This document shows, one piece after another, positions 16,376 to 25,055 of a DNA stretch of 64,000 bases. Origin of the DNA: Peptoclostridium sp965368085 (GTDB lineage Bacteria > Bacillota > Clostridia > Peptostreptococcales > Peptostreptococcaceae). Under the pieces are notes generated by a model that was given only the letters and a program-made list of their open reading frames with translations, searched no databases and was not told the origin of the DNA. Within the stretch, counting starts at the first letter, position 1, and each line of letters opens with the position of its first letter. Made by a program: the position numbers and the translations under genes. The stretch spans positions 20,869 through 84,868 of the forward strand of contig CBDULP010000010.1 in assembly GCA_965368085.1 (NCBI GenBank), in the 5' to 3' direction.

Positions 16376-16663
16376 ATGGAAAGAATAGTGTGTCCTAGAT
16401 GCAGCTCCGTAAAGGTCAAGCAGATTGATGATGACGATTATATTTGCATTATATGCAGCAACACGGGGAGACGGACTGACTTTGCCAGAAAAATGAGCGA
16501 AAGAGAATATAAAAAGCTTGAAAAGAGATTTTCAGATGACAAGAGCCTGTTTCTATCGATAATAGATGACTATAAAAAAGTATCGGATGAATTGACGGGG
16601 GACGACTTAAGACTCATAAACAGAAAACTCATAATGTTGTACGGACAGATTAATTCAAAATAA
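16376..16663 (+). CDS. Small zinc-ribbon protein, unknown function
   Basis: The 95-residue protein has an N-terminal zinc ribbon with CPRC and CIIC (about residues 6-29) and a charged helical C-terminal half with several Lys/Asp heptad-like stretches. I do not recognise the family. ATG 16376 follows GGAGGGAG by 8 bases; an ATG 12 codons earlier lacks a ribosome site. A TATAAT lies about 95 bases upstream. It is a single gene closed by a terminator. A DNA- or RNA-binding adaptor is conceivable, but nothing proves it. Confidence 0.75.
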   Translation: MERIVCPRCSSVKVKQIDDDDYICIICSNTGRRTDFARKMSEREYKKLEKRFSDDKSLFLSIIDDYKKVSDELTGDDLRLINRKLIMLYGQINSK

Positions 16664-16735
16664 AACCTGCTGTTTGGAGTTGGGTGTCGGACATAGCTAT
16701 ATTTTTTACATTTTTATGATAAATTCAAAAAAATT

Positions 16736-16763
16736 GGACCGCTCGGTCCTTTTTTATTTTTTT
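16736..16763 (+). terminator. Terminator before ruvA
   Basis: GGACC and GGTCC form a GC-rich stem (extendable by one C-G pair) with a GCTC loop, and are followed by TTTTTTATTTTTTT. It ends the zinc-ribbon transcript. The ruvA -10 (TATAAT, 16773-16778) begins ten bases later. Confidence 0.85.
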
Positions 16764-16809
16764 GGTATAGTATATAATTATATAGAATATATGTTTGGAG
16801 GATGAATTG

Positions 16810-17400
16810 ATGTATAGATACATAAAAGGCAGCGTCGAGGAGATCATGGACGGTCATATAGTGATTGAAAACAATGGGATTGGATATTGTATGAGTGTTT
16901 CAAATAACACAATGCATGCAGTTGAAATAGGAGAAGGCATAAAGGTATATACAAAACTCATAGTAAGAGAGGATGAGATGTCCCTGTGCGGGTTCGTATC
17001 AACACAGGAGATGGAAATGTTCGAGCTATTGATAGGGGTTTCGAGCATAGGGCCAAAATCTGCAATGAACATATTGTCATTTCCTGAAGCTGACAATATG
17101 CCAGACTATATAATGGGAGGCGACGTAAAGTCGCTGTCCAAATTCCCAGGAATAGGGAAAAAGACTGCGGAGAGAATAATCCTTGAACTCAGGGACAAGC
17201 TTAAAAAGAAAAACATAGGACAAATTGGCATGCCTACTTTGAAAAAGACGGATTCAAACAGCCAAAACGAAGCCATTCAGGCTCTTATGGCTCTGGGATA
17301 TTCACAGGCGGAGTCGGCAGAAGCAGTAAGAAGCACAGCGCATGAGGCTGCTGATGCACAGGAAATAATAAAACTGGCGCTAAAACACCTTATGAGATAA
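16810..17400 (+). CDS. ruvA: Holliday junction DNA helicase RuvA
   Basis: The 196-residue protein binds four-way DNA junctions and recruits RuvB for branch migration. Domain I (OB fold, MYRYIKGSVEEI), the tandem helix-hairpin-helix region (LIGVSSIGPKSAMNIL and KFPGIGKKTAERIILELRDK) and the C-terminal RuvB-binding domain (EAIQALMALGYSQAEA-like) are all present. ATG 16810 has GGAGG 8 bases upstream; a TTG five codons earlier overlaps that site. ruvB starts 18 bases later in the same operon. Confidence 0.96.
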   Translation: MYRYIKGSVEEIMDGHIVIENNGIGYCMSVSNNTMHAVEIGEGIKVYTKLIVREDEMSLCGFVSTQEMEMFELLIGVSSIGPKSAMNILSFPEADNMPDYIMGGDVKSLSKFPGIGKKTAERIILELRDKLKKKNIGQIGMPTLKKTDSNSQNEAIQALMALGYSQAESAEAVRSTAHEAADAQEIIKLALKHLMR

Positions 17401-17418
17401 TAGGAAAGAGGAATGAAC

Positions 17419-18420
17419 ATGTTTGATTTTGAAAACAGGATTATAACATCCGGACTTAAAATGGAAGATATGGATATTGAAACGGGCCTTAGGCCAAAGG
17501 CTCTTAAAGATTATATGGGACAGGAAAAGGTCAAGGGACAGCTTGACATATTCATACAGGCGGCAAAAGAAAGACAGGAGCAGCTTGACCACGTACTTTT
17601 GTACGGACCTCCAGGGCTTGGCAAAACCACTCTGTCGAGCATAATAGCAAACGAGATGGGTGTTGACATAAAGATAACTTCAGGGCCTGCAATAGAAAGA
17701 GCGGGGGATCTTGCCGCAGTGCTTACAAATCTGAGTGAGAATGACGTACTTTTCATAGATGAGATACACAGAATAAACAGGAACATAGAAGAAATACTCT
17801 ATCCTGCAATGGAAGACTTTTGCATAGACATAATGATAGGCAAAGGTCCTTCTGCAAAATCCATAAGGCTCGACCTTCCCAAATTTACGCTCATAGGTGC
17901 CACTACGAGGGCTGGAATGCTTACATCTCCGCTCAGGGACAGGTTCGGCGTTATATGCAAGCTCGACCTTTACAGCGATGAAGAGCTCGTCCACATAATA
18001 AAAAGATCTTCAGGTATACTGGGAGTCGATATAGATTCGAATGGAGCTTTGGAGATAGGAAAAAGATCCAGAGGCACTCCTAGAATAGCAAATAGGCTTC
18101 TTAAAAGGGTCAGGGATTTCGCGCAGGTCAAAAAGAAAGATGTAATAGACGTAGATACCGCAAATGCTGCACTTGAATTGTTTGAAATAGACAGGATGGG
18201 CCTTGACGAAGTGGACAAGACTATAATAATGTCAATAATCCACAAGTTTTCGGGAGGGCCGGTCGGACTTGATACAATAGCCGCAGCGGTAAACGAAGAC
18301 AGAAACACCATAGAAGACGTAATAGAGCCTTATCTCATTCAGCAGGGCTTTTTATGCAGGGGTCCAAGGGGGAGAAGTGTCACAAAACTTGCATATGAAC
18401 ACTTTGACATACCAGTTTAA
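17419..18420 (+). CDS. ruvB: Holliday junction DNA helicase RuvB
   Basis: The 333-residue AAA+ motor drives branch migration with RuvA. Walker A GPPGLGKTT, Walker B FIDEIHR, sensor 1 IGATTRAG and the arginine-finger/sensor 2 region GTPRIANRLLKR are complete, followed by the winged-helix domain ending FLCRGPRGRSVT. The start at 17419 is preferred to 17413 because AAGAGG is then 7 bases upstream. The order ruvA-ruvB-DUF2905-spoIID-queA-tgt is the common clostridial arrangement. Confidence 0.97.
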   Translation: MFDFENRIITSGLKMEDMDIETGLRPKALKDYMGQEKVKGQLDIFIQAAKERQEQLDHVLLYGPPGLGKTTLSSIIANEMGVDIKITSGPAIERAGDLAAVLTNLSENDVLFIDEIHRINRNIEEILYPAMEDFCIDIMIGKGPSAKSIRLDLPKFTLIGATTRAGMLTSPLRDRFGVICKLDLYSDEELVHIIKRSSGILGVDIDSNGALEIGKRSRGTPRIANRLLKRVRDFAQVKKKDVIDVDTANAALELFEIDRMGLDEVDKTIIMSIIHKFSGGPVGLDTIAAAVNEDRNTIEDVIEPYLIQQGFLCRGPRGRSVTKLAYEHFDIPV

Positions 18421-18469
18421 GGGTATATATGAATTGAATGTTTGGGCAGGGCTGTCAGGAGGGGTTTGC

Positions 18470-18673
18470 ATGCTGGGCAAAAATCTTGTAATGATGGGAA
18501 TAGTTCTTATAATACTTGGTATAATAGTTACGCTAGGGGCAAAAATGGGGATTGGAAAGCTGCCGGGAGACATAATTGTAAAAAGGGGCAATATGACGTT
18601 TTATTTCCCTATAGCAACTTCCATTCTTTTGAGCATTATAATTACGCTTTTGATTAATTTTTTGAGAAGGTGA
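18470..18673 (+). CDS. DUF2905 small membrane protein
   Basis: The 67-residue protein has two hydrophobic segments (about 5-24 and 45-63) joined by the family motif GKLPGDIIVKRGNMTFYFP. DUF2905 proteins are widespread in Firmicutes and often sit next to ruvB, but have no known function. ATG 18470 is preceded by GGAGGGG, which rules out the longer upstream in-frame start. It is part of the ruvAB-spoIID transcript. Confidence 0.9.
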   Translation: MLGKNLVMMGIVLIILGIIVTLGAKMGIGKLPGDIIVKRGNMTFYFPIATSILLSIIITLLINFLRR

Positions 18674-18688
18674 TAAGAGGTGGACTTC

Positions 18689-20290
18689 GTGAAAAAAAGA
18701 CGGTTTAAGGGTGCCAGATTTTGCATGGCACTATGCTTTACGATATTTGTTCTTGCTTTGGATTTTGGGATTTCAAACGCAGACTCTGTTTCGGTAGTGG
18801 ACGCTCCGGAATTTGTAAATATAGGGCTTGACTTTTCAAGGACTGCCGTGAAAAGCTCGGATTTAAAGTCTGAGGATGATCTTTGCGTTGCCACTTTTGA
18901 CGACTACAGCGAAGAATTTTTATTCGACATAGCAAAAAAGACAGTTACCGTGTCAAAGGACATACACTATCACATAAGGCTCGATGAGGAATTTGATGAG
19001 GCGTCGGATGTACTTGAAGCCATAGAGGACATGGATCTGAAAAAGGCCTACCCGTATTTTGACGGCGAGGACTGGTATTTAAGCATTGGAGAGTTTGAAG
19101 ATGAAGAATGTGCAGAAGAAGAGCTGGACGATTTGGAAGACGACGGGCTTGAATATGAAGCCGAGGTGATAATGGCGGACGATAAAGATATTTTAATTAC
19201 ATGCAGGGAGGATGCAGTTTTGGGATACGACAGTTCCAGCGACATTGTGGTAAAGAGCCTTTCTGACATGCCGATATGGATTGACGGCAAGGGATACAGA
19301 GGAGGAGCTGTTTTTAGAAGGCTTCAGGATAGTGACATTACTGTGATAAATAGGTTGAGGCTTGAGGAATATCTCTACGGGGTTGTTCCAAACGAGACCA
19401 GCGCCTCATGGCCTATAGAGACTCTTAAAGCACAGGCTGTGGCGGCGAGAAACTATACTGTTATCGTGATGGAAAAACATAAGAACGAGGGATTTGACCT
19501 CTGCGGAACTACCCATTGCCAGATGTATGGAGGCTATGAAACTGAAAGCTCAAGTACTAATAAGGCAGTCGACGAAACCAGGGGAAAGTTCATGACATAT
19601 GACGGAAAGGTTGTTTCAGCATTTTACCATTCAAACAGCGGAGGAAGAACTGAGGACTCTGAAAACGTATGGTCCGCAAAACTTCCGTATATAAGAGGAG
19701 TGCAGGATGAATACTCTTTGGGAGAACCAAAGGACACTTGGTCTGCTGAGTTTACAAGCGAACAGGTAAGGTCGAAGCTTTCGGCCGCGGGAGTGGATAT
19801 AGGCGAAATTGAGGACATGAAAATAGAAAGCCTGTCCGAAAACGGCAGGGTAATTGAACTTAATGTAATTGGAAGCCACGGGGAAAAGACGTTTCAAAAG
19901 GAAGCAATAAGAAAGACGTTTGGATATAATGTCATGATGAGTACATATTTCAACATGAGTTCAAAGCCTATAGAGGGATTAGCCAAAAATATAAGTGTTT
20001 TGTCTGCAAATAATAAAACCAGCCTTGATATGTCAAGCCTAAAGATGGTATCATCTGATAGGAGAGTGTCGAACATAAATCCAGATGAAGGCATAAGCGT
20101 AAAGAGTGCATATTCAAGCCGGGAAATAGTTCTAGAGCCTCAAAAAATGGAAAGGTTCGTGTTTGAGGGCAAGGGATGGGGGCACGGCCTTGGAATGAGC
20201 CAATGGGGAGCCAGGAAGATGGCGGAACTGGGATACGGATATGAGGATATACTGAAACACTACTACACAGGTGTAGAAATAGAGGAATAG
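18689..20290 (+). CDS. spoIID: SpoIID/LytB-domain protein
   Basis: The 533-residue protein has an N-terminal signal or membrane segment (about 8-28). A very acidic region at about 85-170 contains an SPOR-like stretch (WYLSIGEFEDEECAEEEL), and a C-terminal SpoIID/LytB domain follows (EEYLYGVVPNETSASWPIETLKAQAVAARNYT to GHGLGMSQWGARKMAELG). SpoIID is a lytic transglycosylase used during forespore engulfment; LytB-type relatives modify amidase activity. The conserved glutamate in VPNE is present. GTG 18689 fits the AAGAGG site better than GTG 18680. Whether it serves sporulation or vegetative wall turnover is open. Confidence 0.85.
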   Translation: MKKRRFKGARFCMALCFTIFVLALDFGISNADSVSVVDAPEFVNIGLDFSRTAVKSSDLKSEDDLCVATFDDYSEEFLFDIAKKTVTVSKDIHYHIRLDEEFDEASDVLEAIEDMDLKKAYPYFDGEDWYLSIGEFEDEECAEEELDDLEDDGLEYEAEVIMADDKDILITCREDAVLGYDSSSDIVVKSLSDMPIWIDGKGYRGGAVFRRLQDSDITVINRLRLEEYLYGVVPNETSASWPIETLKAQAVAARNYTVIVMEKHKNEGFDLCGTTHCQMYGGYETESSSTNKAVDETRGKFMTYDGKVVSAFYHSNSGGRTEDSENVWSAKLPYIRGVQDEYSLGEPKDTWSAEFTSEQVRSKLSAAGVDIGEIEDMKIESLSENGRVIELNVIGSHGEKTFQKEAIRKTFGYNVMMSTYFNMSSKPIEGLAKNISVLSANNKTSLDMSSLKMVSSDRRVSNINPDEGISVKSAYSSREIVLEPQKMERFVFEGKGWGHGLGMSQWGARKMAELGYGYEDILKHYYTGVEIEE

Positions 20291-20304
20291 AAAGGAAGTT
20301 ACAT

Positions 20305-21330
20305 TTGAAAAAGAGCGATTTTTATTTTGATCTGCCTCAGGAGAGGATAGCGCAAGAGCCCCTTAAAAACAGGGACGAGTCTAGGCTTCTTGTTATGGAC
20401 AAGGAAAGCGGGCAGACACAGCACAAGATATTCAAGGACATAGTATCGTATCTTAAGGAAGGCGATGTTCTTGTACTGAACAATACAAGAGTTCTTCCTG
20501 CGAGAATAATAGGCGAAAAAATCCCAACGGGAGGTAAAATAGAGTTTTTGCTTCTGAAAAGGATTGAAATGGATACCTGGCAGGTTATGGTGAAGCCGGG
20601 TAAAAGGGCAAAGATCGGTTCAAGCTTTTCTTTTGGAGATGGAAGGTTGAAGGCCTATGTCATTGATATTTCAGATGAAGGGACAAGGATAGTACATTTC
20701 GAGTACGAGGGAGTATTTGAAACAGTGCTTGAAGAGCTTGGAAGCATGCCGCTTCCGCCTTATATAACCCACAAGCTTGAAGACGGGGAAAGATACCAGA
20801 CTGTATTTTCAAAACACACGGGCTCAGCTGCGGCTCCGACTGCAGGCCTTCACTTCACCAAGGAGCTTTTGGAGAAGATAAAGGGGATTGGAGTTCAAAT
20901 AGCATACGTGACGCTTCATGTTGGCCTTGGAACATTCAGACCGGTAAAGACAGATGACATAAATGATCATAAGATGCATTCCGAGTTTTACACGGTTGAA
21001 AAGGAAGCGGCAGATATTATAAATGCTGCAAAAAAAGAAGGCAGAAGAATAATAGGGGTCGGGACCACAAGCTGCAGGACGCTTGAATCTGCATGCGGTG
21101 AAGACGGGCTGATAAAAGAAGGCAGTGGATGGACTGATATATTCATATATCCGGGATACAGCTTCAAACTGGTAGATGGAATAATAACGAATTTCCACCT
21201 TCCGGAATCGACACTTATAATGCTTGTAAGCGCTTTTTCAAGCAGGGAGAACGTACTGGGCGCGTATGACGAGGCTGTGAGTATGGAATACAGATTTTTC
21301 AGCTTTGGGGATGCAATGCTAATAATATAG
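20305..21330 (+). CDS. queA: S-adenosylmethionine:tRNA ribosyltransferase-isomerase
   Basis: The 341-residue enzyme builds epoxyqueuosine on tRNA by transferring ribose from SAM to 7-aminomethyl-7-deazaguanine. Family blocks are DFYFDLPQERIAQEPL at the N terminus, VLVLNNTRVLPARI, AAPTAGLHFT and the C-terminal NFHLPESTLIMLVSAF. The start is TTG after GGAAG. It lies 14 bases after spoIID and 20 bases before tgt, an arrangement that couples successive queuosine steps. Confidence 0.97.
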   Translation: MKKSDFYFDLPQERIAQEPLKNRDESRLLVMDKESGQTQHKIFKDIVSYLKEGDVLVLNNTRVLPARIIGEKIPTGGKIEFLLLKRIEMDTWQVMVKPGKRAKIGSSFSFGDGRLKAYVIDISDEGTRIVHFEYEGVFETVLEELGSMPLPPYITHKLEDGERYQTVFSKHTGSAAAPTAGLHFTKELLEKIKGIGVQIAYVTLHVGLGTFRPVKTDDINDHKMHSEFYTVEKEAADIINAAKKEGRRIIGVGTTSCRTLESACGEDGLIKEGSGWTDIFIYPGYSFKLVDGIITNFHLPESTLIMLVSAFSSRENVLGAYDEAVSMEYRFFSFGDAMLII

Positions 21331-21350
21331 GGAATGTAAAGGAGAATACA

Positions 21351-22472
21351 ATGTCAGCTATACAATTTGAACTCATAAAAACATGCAAACAGACAGGTGC
21401 AAGACTTGGAAAGATCCAGACTCCTCACGGTGAGATCCAGACGCCGATATTCATGCCGGTTGGAACGCTGGCTACTGTAAAGGCCATGACTCCTGAAGAG
21501 CTTAAGGACATAAACGCGCAGATAATACTGAGCAATACGTATCACCTGTATATGAGACCGGGCCACGAGTTGGTTGAAAAGGCAGGAGGGCTTCACAAGT
21601 TCATGAACTGGGACAGGCCTATACTTACAGATAGTGGTGGATTCCAGGTATTCAGCCTTGGCCCCCTTAGAAAGATAAAGGAAGAGGGCGTGGAATTCAG
21701 GTCGCACCTTGACGGATCGAAGCACTTTATAAGTCCTGAAAAGGCGATTGAGATAGAAAATGCCCTTGGAGCGGACATAATAATGGCTTTTGACGAATGT
21801 GCGCCTTATCCGGCAGACAGGGAATACGTTAAAAATTCACTTGAAAGAACTACCAGATGGGCCCAAAGGTGCAAGGATGCCCACAAGAATACTGAAAAAC
21901 AGGCTCTTTTTGGAATAGTTCAGGGCGGAATGTACAAGGATCTTAGAGAGCAGTCGGCCAAAGAGATAACCGACATAGGTTTTCCGGGATATGCAATAGG
22001 AGGCCTCAGCGTTGGAGAGCCAAAGCCTATAATGTATGAGGTTTTGGAGTATACGACTCCGCTTCTGCCGCAGGACAAGCCGAGATACCTCATGGGAGTA
22101 GGAAGTCCGGACGATCTTATAGAAGGTGTTTTAAGAGGAGTTGACATGTTTGACTGTGTCCTTCCTACAAGAATAGCAAGGAATGGTACTGCGTTTACGA
22201 GTCAGGGAAAGGTTGTTGCAAGAAATGCCATATATGCCGACGACTTCAGGCCTATAGATCCTGAATGCGACTGCTATACGTGCAGAAACTATACTAGGGC
22301 CTATATAAGGCACCTTGTAAAGTGTAATGAAATACTCGCATCAAGGCTTTTGACATACCATAATTTGCACTTCCTTCTGAAGTTAATGGAGGATGTGAGA
22401 ACAGCAATACAGGAAGATAGGCTTATGGACTTTAGAAATGAATTCTTTGAAAAATACGGCTATACAAAATAA
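21351..22472 (+). CDS. tgt: Queuine tRNA-ribosyltransferase
   Basis: The 373-residue TIM barrel swaps guanine 34 of GUN-anticodon tRNAs for preQ1. The substrate-binding Asp94 is in TDSGGFQVFS, the nucleophile Asp is in FDCVLPTRIARNG, and the C-terminal zinc site is CDCYTCRNYTRAYIRHL. The length is normal. It follows queA in the same operon, and the preQ1 synthesis genes are not in the window. Confidence 0.98.
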   Translation: MSAIQFELIKTCKQTGARLGKIQTPHGEIQTPIFMPVGTLATVKAMTPEELKDINAQIILSNTYHLYMRPGHELVEKAGGLHKFMNWDRPILTDSGGFQVFSLGPLRKIKEEGVEFRSHLDGSKHFISPEKAIEIENALGADIIMAFDECAPYPADREYVKNSLERTTRWAQRCKDAHKNTEKQALFGIVQGGMYKDLREQSAKEITDIGFPGYAIGGLSVGEPKPIMYEVLEYTTPLLPQDKPRYLMGVGSPDDLIEGVLRGVDMFDCVLPTRIARNGTAFTSQGKVVARNAIYADDFRPIDPECDCYTCRNYTRAYIRHLVKCNEILASRLLTYHNLHFLLKLMEDVRTAIQEDRLMDFRNEFFEKYGYTK

Positions 22473-22546
22473 AATATATTAATAAAAATGGCTGCAAATA
22501 TAAAATATATAAATAAAAAATATAAACACAAAAGGAGGAGATTTTT

Positions 22547-22825
22547 ATGGAACAGTTAAGGGGACTGATATTTCCACTGGCTTTTTTGGCATTTTTCTAC
22601 ATGATACTGATAAGGCCTCAGCAAAAACGTCAAAAAGAGCTGAACAGGGTGAGGGACAACTTGAAGATAGGGGATGAGATCACCACAATAGGAGGAATAG
22701 CGGGAACAGTAGCGCAGCTTAGGGAAGGCAGCGTGACTATAGAAATAGCCCCTGACGATGTAAGACTTACCATAGAAAAATGGGCTATAGGCAAAGTCAA
22801 GGAGAATAAAACCGAGATTGAATAA
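22547..22825 (+). CDS. yajC: Preprotein translocase subunit YajC
   Basis: The 92-residue protein has one N-terminal membrane span (about 6-22), the family motif MILIRPQQKRQKEL and a basic/beta cytoplasmic part (GDEITTIGGIAGTV). It associates with SecDF. ATG follows AAAGGAGGAG. Its stop codon overlaps the -35 region of the scfA promoter, so the SCIFF locus is inserted between yajC and secDF. Confidence 0.95.
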   Translation: MEQLRGLIFPLAFLAFFYMILIRPQQKRQKELNRVRDNLKIGDEITTIGGIAGTVAQLREGSVTIEIAPDDVRLTIEKWAIGKVKENKTEIE

Positions 22826-22845
22826 TAGCGGATTTGTGTTATAAT
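22818..22845 (+). promoter_or_regulatory. Promoter of the SCIFF peptide gene
   Basis: TTGAAT (22818-22823), a 16-base spacer and an extended -10 TGTTATAAT (22837-22845) form one of the better promoters in the window. The -35 overlaps the yajC stop codon. Confidence 0.7.
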
Positions 22846-22884
22846 CTAATAGGTGAATAGATTAAAAGTACAGGAGGTATTATC

Positions 22885-23025
22885 ATGAAGAAACATATAA
22901 AAACTCTTTCAGGTGCTAACCTTAAGAAGAGCGCATCAAAAGGCGGATGTGGCGAATGCCAGACTTCTTGCCAGTCAGCATGCAAAACTTCTTGCACTGT
23001 TGGAAACCAAGAGTGTGAAAAATAA
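22885..23025 (+). CDS. scfA: SCIFF ribosomal peptide precursor (six Cys)
   Basis: The 46-residue peptide begins MKKHIKTLSGANLKKS and carries exactly six cysteines at 22, 25, 29, 33, 37 and 44. This is the 'six cysteines in forty-five residues' pattern. It is a ranthipeptide/sactipeptide-type precursor whose Cys thiols are crosslinked to other residues by the neighbouring radical-SAM enzyme. Several crosslink-acceptor Thr and Ser lie between the cysteines. AGGAGG lies 8 bases upstream of the ATG. In other Clostridia the mature product has been tied to signalling; that is inference here. Confidence 0.95.
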   Translation: MKKHIKTLSGANLKKSASKGGCGECQTSCQSACKTSCTVGNQECEK

Positions 23026-23047
23026 TAGACAATAATAAAAAGATAGC

Positions 23048-23092
23048 AGCCAAAAACAAGCATAACTTTGATGTTATGCTGTTTTTTTGGCT
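23048..23092 (+). terminator. Partial terminator (attenuator) between scfA and scfB
   Basis: AGCATAAC pairs with GTTATGCT around TTTGAT, extended outward by AGCCAAAAA with TTTTTGGCT across a small internal loop, and a 7-base T run sits on the 3' side. It would let the peptide transcript outnumber the maturase message. Confidence 0.8.
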
Positions 23093-23168
23093 ATTTTGGC
23101 AGATTGACTATTAAAAATAAATCTGATAGTATTAATTTGTTTATAAATCATTTATGGGGGTTTGAATA

Positions 23169-24539
23169 ATGCAGCTTATACACAAGTTCAGCCTCAATGG
23201 AGTCAATGTAGTTATGGACGTAAACAGTGGCGCGGTTCATATAGTTGATGAAATTGTGTTTGAAATAATGGACCATTACAAAAGTACCGATGCAGCGGAA
23301 ATAATAGAAATTTTTAAAGAAAAATACAGTGAAGAGGATATAATAGCTTCTATCGACGAGATAAGAGAGCTTGAGGAAGCCGGAATTCTGTATACTCAGG
23401 AAGATTATGAGCACAATGAAGCTTTTGTAAACAGAAAGCCTGTTGTAAAGGCCATGTGCCTTAATGTGGCTCACGACTGCAACCTTATGTGCAAGTACTG
23501 CTTTGCATCTCAGGGAGACTTTGGCGGAGAGAGAAAGCTCATGCCTTTAGAAGTGGGCAAGAAGTCGCTTAAATACCTTGTGGAGAATTCAGGAAGCAGA
23601 AGGAACCTCGAGGTAGACTTCTTTGGAGGAGAGCCTCTTATGAACTGGGATGTCGTAAAAGAGCTTGTAGAGTATGGAAGAGAACTTGAAAAGACTCATG
23701 ACAAGGTGTTCAGGTTTACGACAACTACTAACGGACTGCTTCTTGACGACGACAAGATCGATTTCATAAATGAGAACATGAAAAATGTCGTTCTCAGTCT
23801 AGACGGAAGAAAGAGTGTAAATGATGGGATGAGGTACACGTGCAGCGGAAAGGGCAGCTATGACGTCATAGTTCCTAAATTCCAAAAGCTTGTGGAGAAG
23901 AGAGGAAATAAGGAATATTTTGTAAGAGGTACATTTACAAAAGAAAACCTTGATTTTTGCGAAGACATAAAGCATTTTTGCGATTTGGGCCTTTACACTA
24001 CATCGATAGAACCAGCAGTGGACGACAAAATGAGCGATTTTGCACTTACGGAAAAAGACCTTCCGGCGATATTTGCAGAATACGAAAAGCTTGCAGACTA
24101 CTGTATTGAAAAGAAAAAAAGCGATGACAAATTCACATTCTTCCATTTCAACATAGACCTTAACCAGGGGCCTTGTGTGATAAAGAGGCTTACAGGCTGC
24201 GGGGCAGGTTCTGAGTACCTTAGCGTGACTCCTGAAGGGGATGTCTACCCTTGCCATCAGTTTGTAGGTGACGAAGACTTCAAAATGGGAAATATAATGG
24301 ATGAAAACATAAGCCTCAACAGGCAGATACAGCTTAGATTCCAAAACGCCCACGTGTACACAAAGCCTGAGTGCCGAGATTGCTGGGCGAAATTCTACTG
24401 CTCTGGAGGATGTCATGCAAACGCATATAATTTTAATGGAGACATATCAAAGCCTTATTCCCTTGCATGTGAGATGCTCAGAAAGAGGGTGGAATGTGCA
24501 ATAATGATAAAGGCGAAACTTATGCTTGAGGGAGAATAA
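23169..24539 (+). CDS. scfB: Radical-SAM thioether maturase of SCIFF
   Basis: The 456-residue enzyme installs thioether bonds in the SCIFF peptide. Residues 1-85 form a precursor-recognition region (PqqD/RRE-like). The radical-SAM cluster motif is C104-NLM-C108-KY-C111. The C-terminal SPASM domain has CGAGSEYLSVTPEGDVYPCHQFVG and CRDCWAKFYCSGGCHANAY for two auxiliary [4Fe-4S] clusters. ATG 23169 has GGGGG 8 bases upstream. The next gene starts one base after its stop. No exporter or protease gene lies beside the pair. Confidence 0.96.
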   Translation: MQLIHKFSLNGVNVVMDVNSGAVHIVDEIVFEIMDHYKSTDAAEIIEIFKEKYSEEDIIASIDEIRELEEAGILYTQEDYEHNEAFVNRKPVVKAMCLNVAHDCNLMCKYCFASQGDFGGERKLMPLEVGKKSLKYLVENSGSRRNLEVDFFGGEPLMNWDVVKELVEYGRELEKTHDKVFRFTTTTNGLLLDDDKIDFINENMKNVVLSLDGRKSVNDGMRYTCSGKGSYDVIVPKFQKLVEKRGNKEYFVRGTFTKENLDFCEDIKHFCDLGLYTTSIEPAVDDKMSDFALTEKDLPAIFAEYEKLADYCIEKKKSDDKFTFFHFNIDLNQGPCVIKRLTGCGAGSEYLSVTPEGDVYPCHQFVGDEDFKMGNIMDENISLNRQIQLRFQNAHVYTKPECRDCWAKFYCSGGCHANAYNFNGDISKPYSLACEMLRKRVECAIMIKAKLMLEGE

Positions 24540-24540
24540 A

Positions 24541-25041
24541 ATGATAAAGGAATACGAAAATTATTTTCCGCAGCTTCCAAATAGCTGTTTTATAGCTCAA
24601 AGTGCGGACATAATAGGTAGGGTGATACTTGGAGAAAATACTAATGTCTGGTATAACTGTGTTCTCAGGGGAGACGAAGAATCGATAGTAATAGGCGAGA
24701 ATACAAATATACAGGACGGAACGGTAGTACACATAGGCAAAGAGAGCAAGACTGTAGTGGGAAATTATGTGACAATAGGCCACAGAGCCATAATACATGG
24801 GTGTGAAATCGGAAATTACAGCCTGATTGGGATGGGTGCCATAGTGCTTGACGGCGCAGTAATAGGTGAAAATACGATAATAGGGGCAGGGAGCCTTGTG
24901 CCTCCAGGCAGTGAAATACCGGCAGGAGTGCTTGCATATGGCAATCCGGTGAGGGTGATGAGGGAACTTTCAGATGAGGAAAAAAATTCCCTTAAAAAAA
25001 CTGCAGTTGAGTATATAGAATATGCACAAAAACACAAGTAG
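24541..25041 (+). CDS. Gamma-carbonic-anhydrase-like hexapeptide protein
   Basis: The 166-residue left-handed beta-helix protein belongs to the YrdA/PaaY/CaiE group. Three candidate metal histidines are present: VVHIGKES, IGHRAIIHGCEIG (two). Repeated hexapeptides such as VILGEN and AVIGEN run through it. Family members bind Zn or Fe as trimers, and some are carbonic anhydrases while others are not. ATG 24541 is preferred to the overlapping TTG 24526 because GAGGGAG is then correctly spaced. It is coupled to scfB by a one-base gap, though a functional link is not established. Confidence 0.88.
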   Translation: MIKEYENYFPQLPNSCFIAQSADIIGRVILGENTNVWYNCVLRGDEESIVIGENTNIQDGTVVHIGKESKTVVGNYVTIGHRAIIHGCEIGNYSLIGMGAIVLDGAVIGENTIIGAGSLVPPGSEIPAGVLAYGNPVRVMRELSDEEKNSLKKTAVEYIEYAQKHK

Positions 25042-25055
25042 TCAGGAGGAAGAAA

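Noticed and set aside
23026..23168. Extra small gene between scfA and scfB
   Set aside because: The interval is filled by a hairpin with a T run and A/T-rich leader. No frame with a ribosome site was found.
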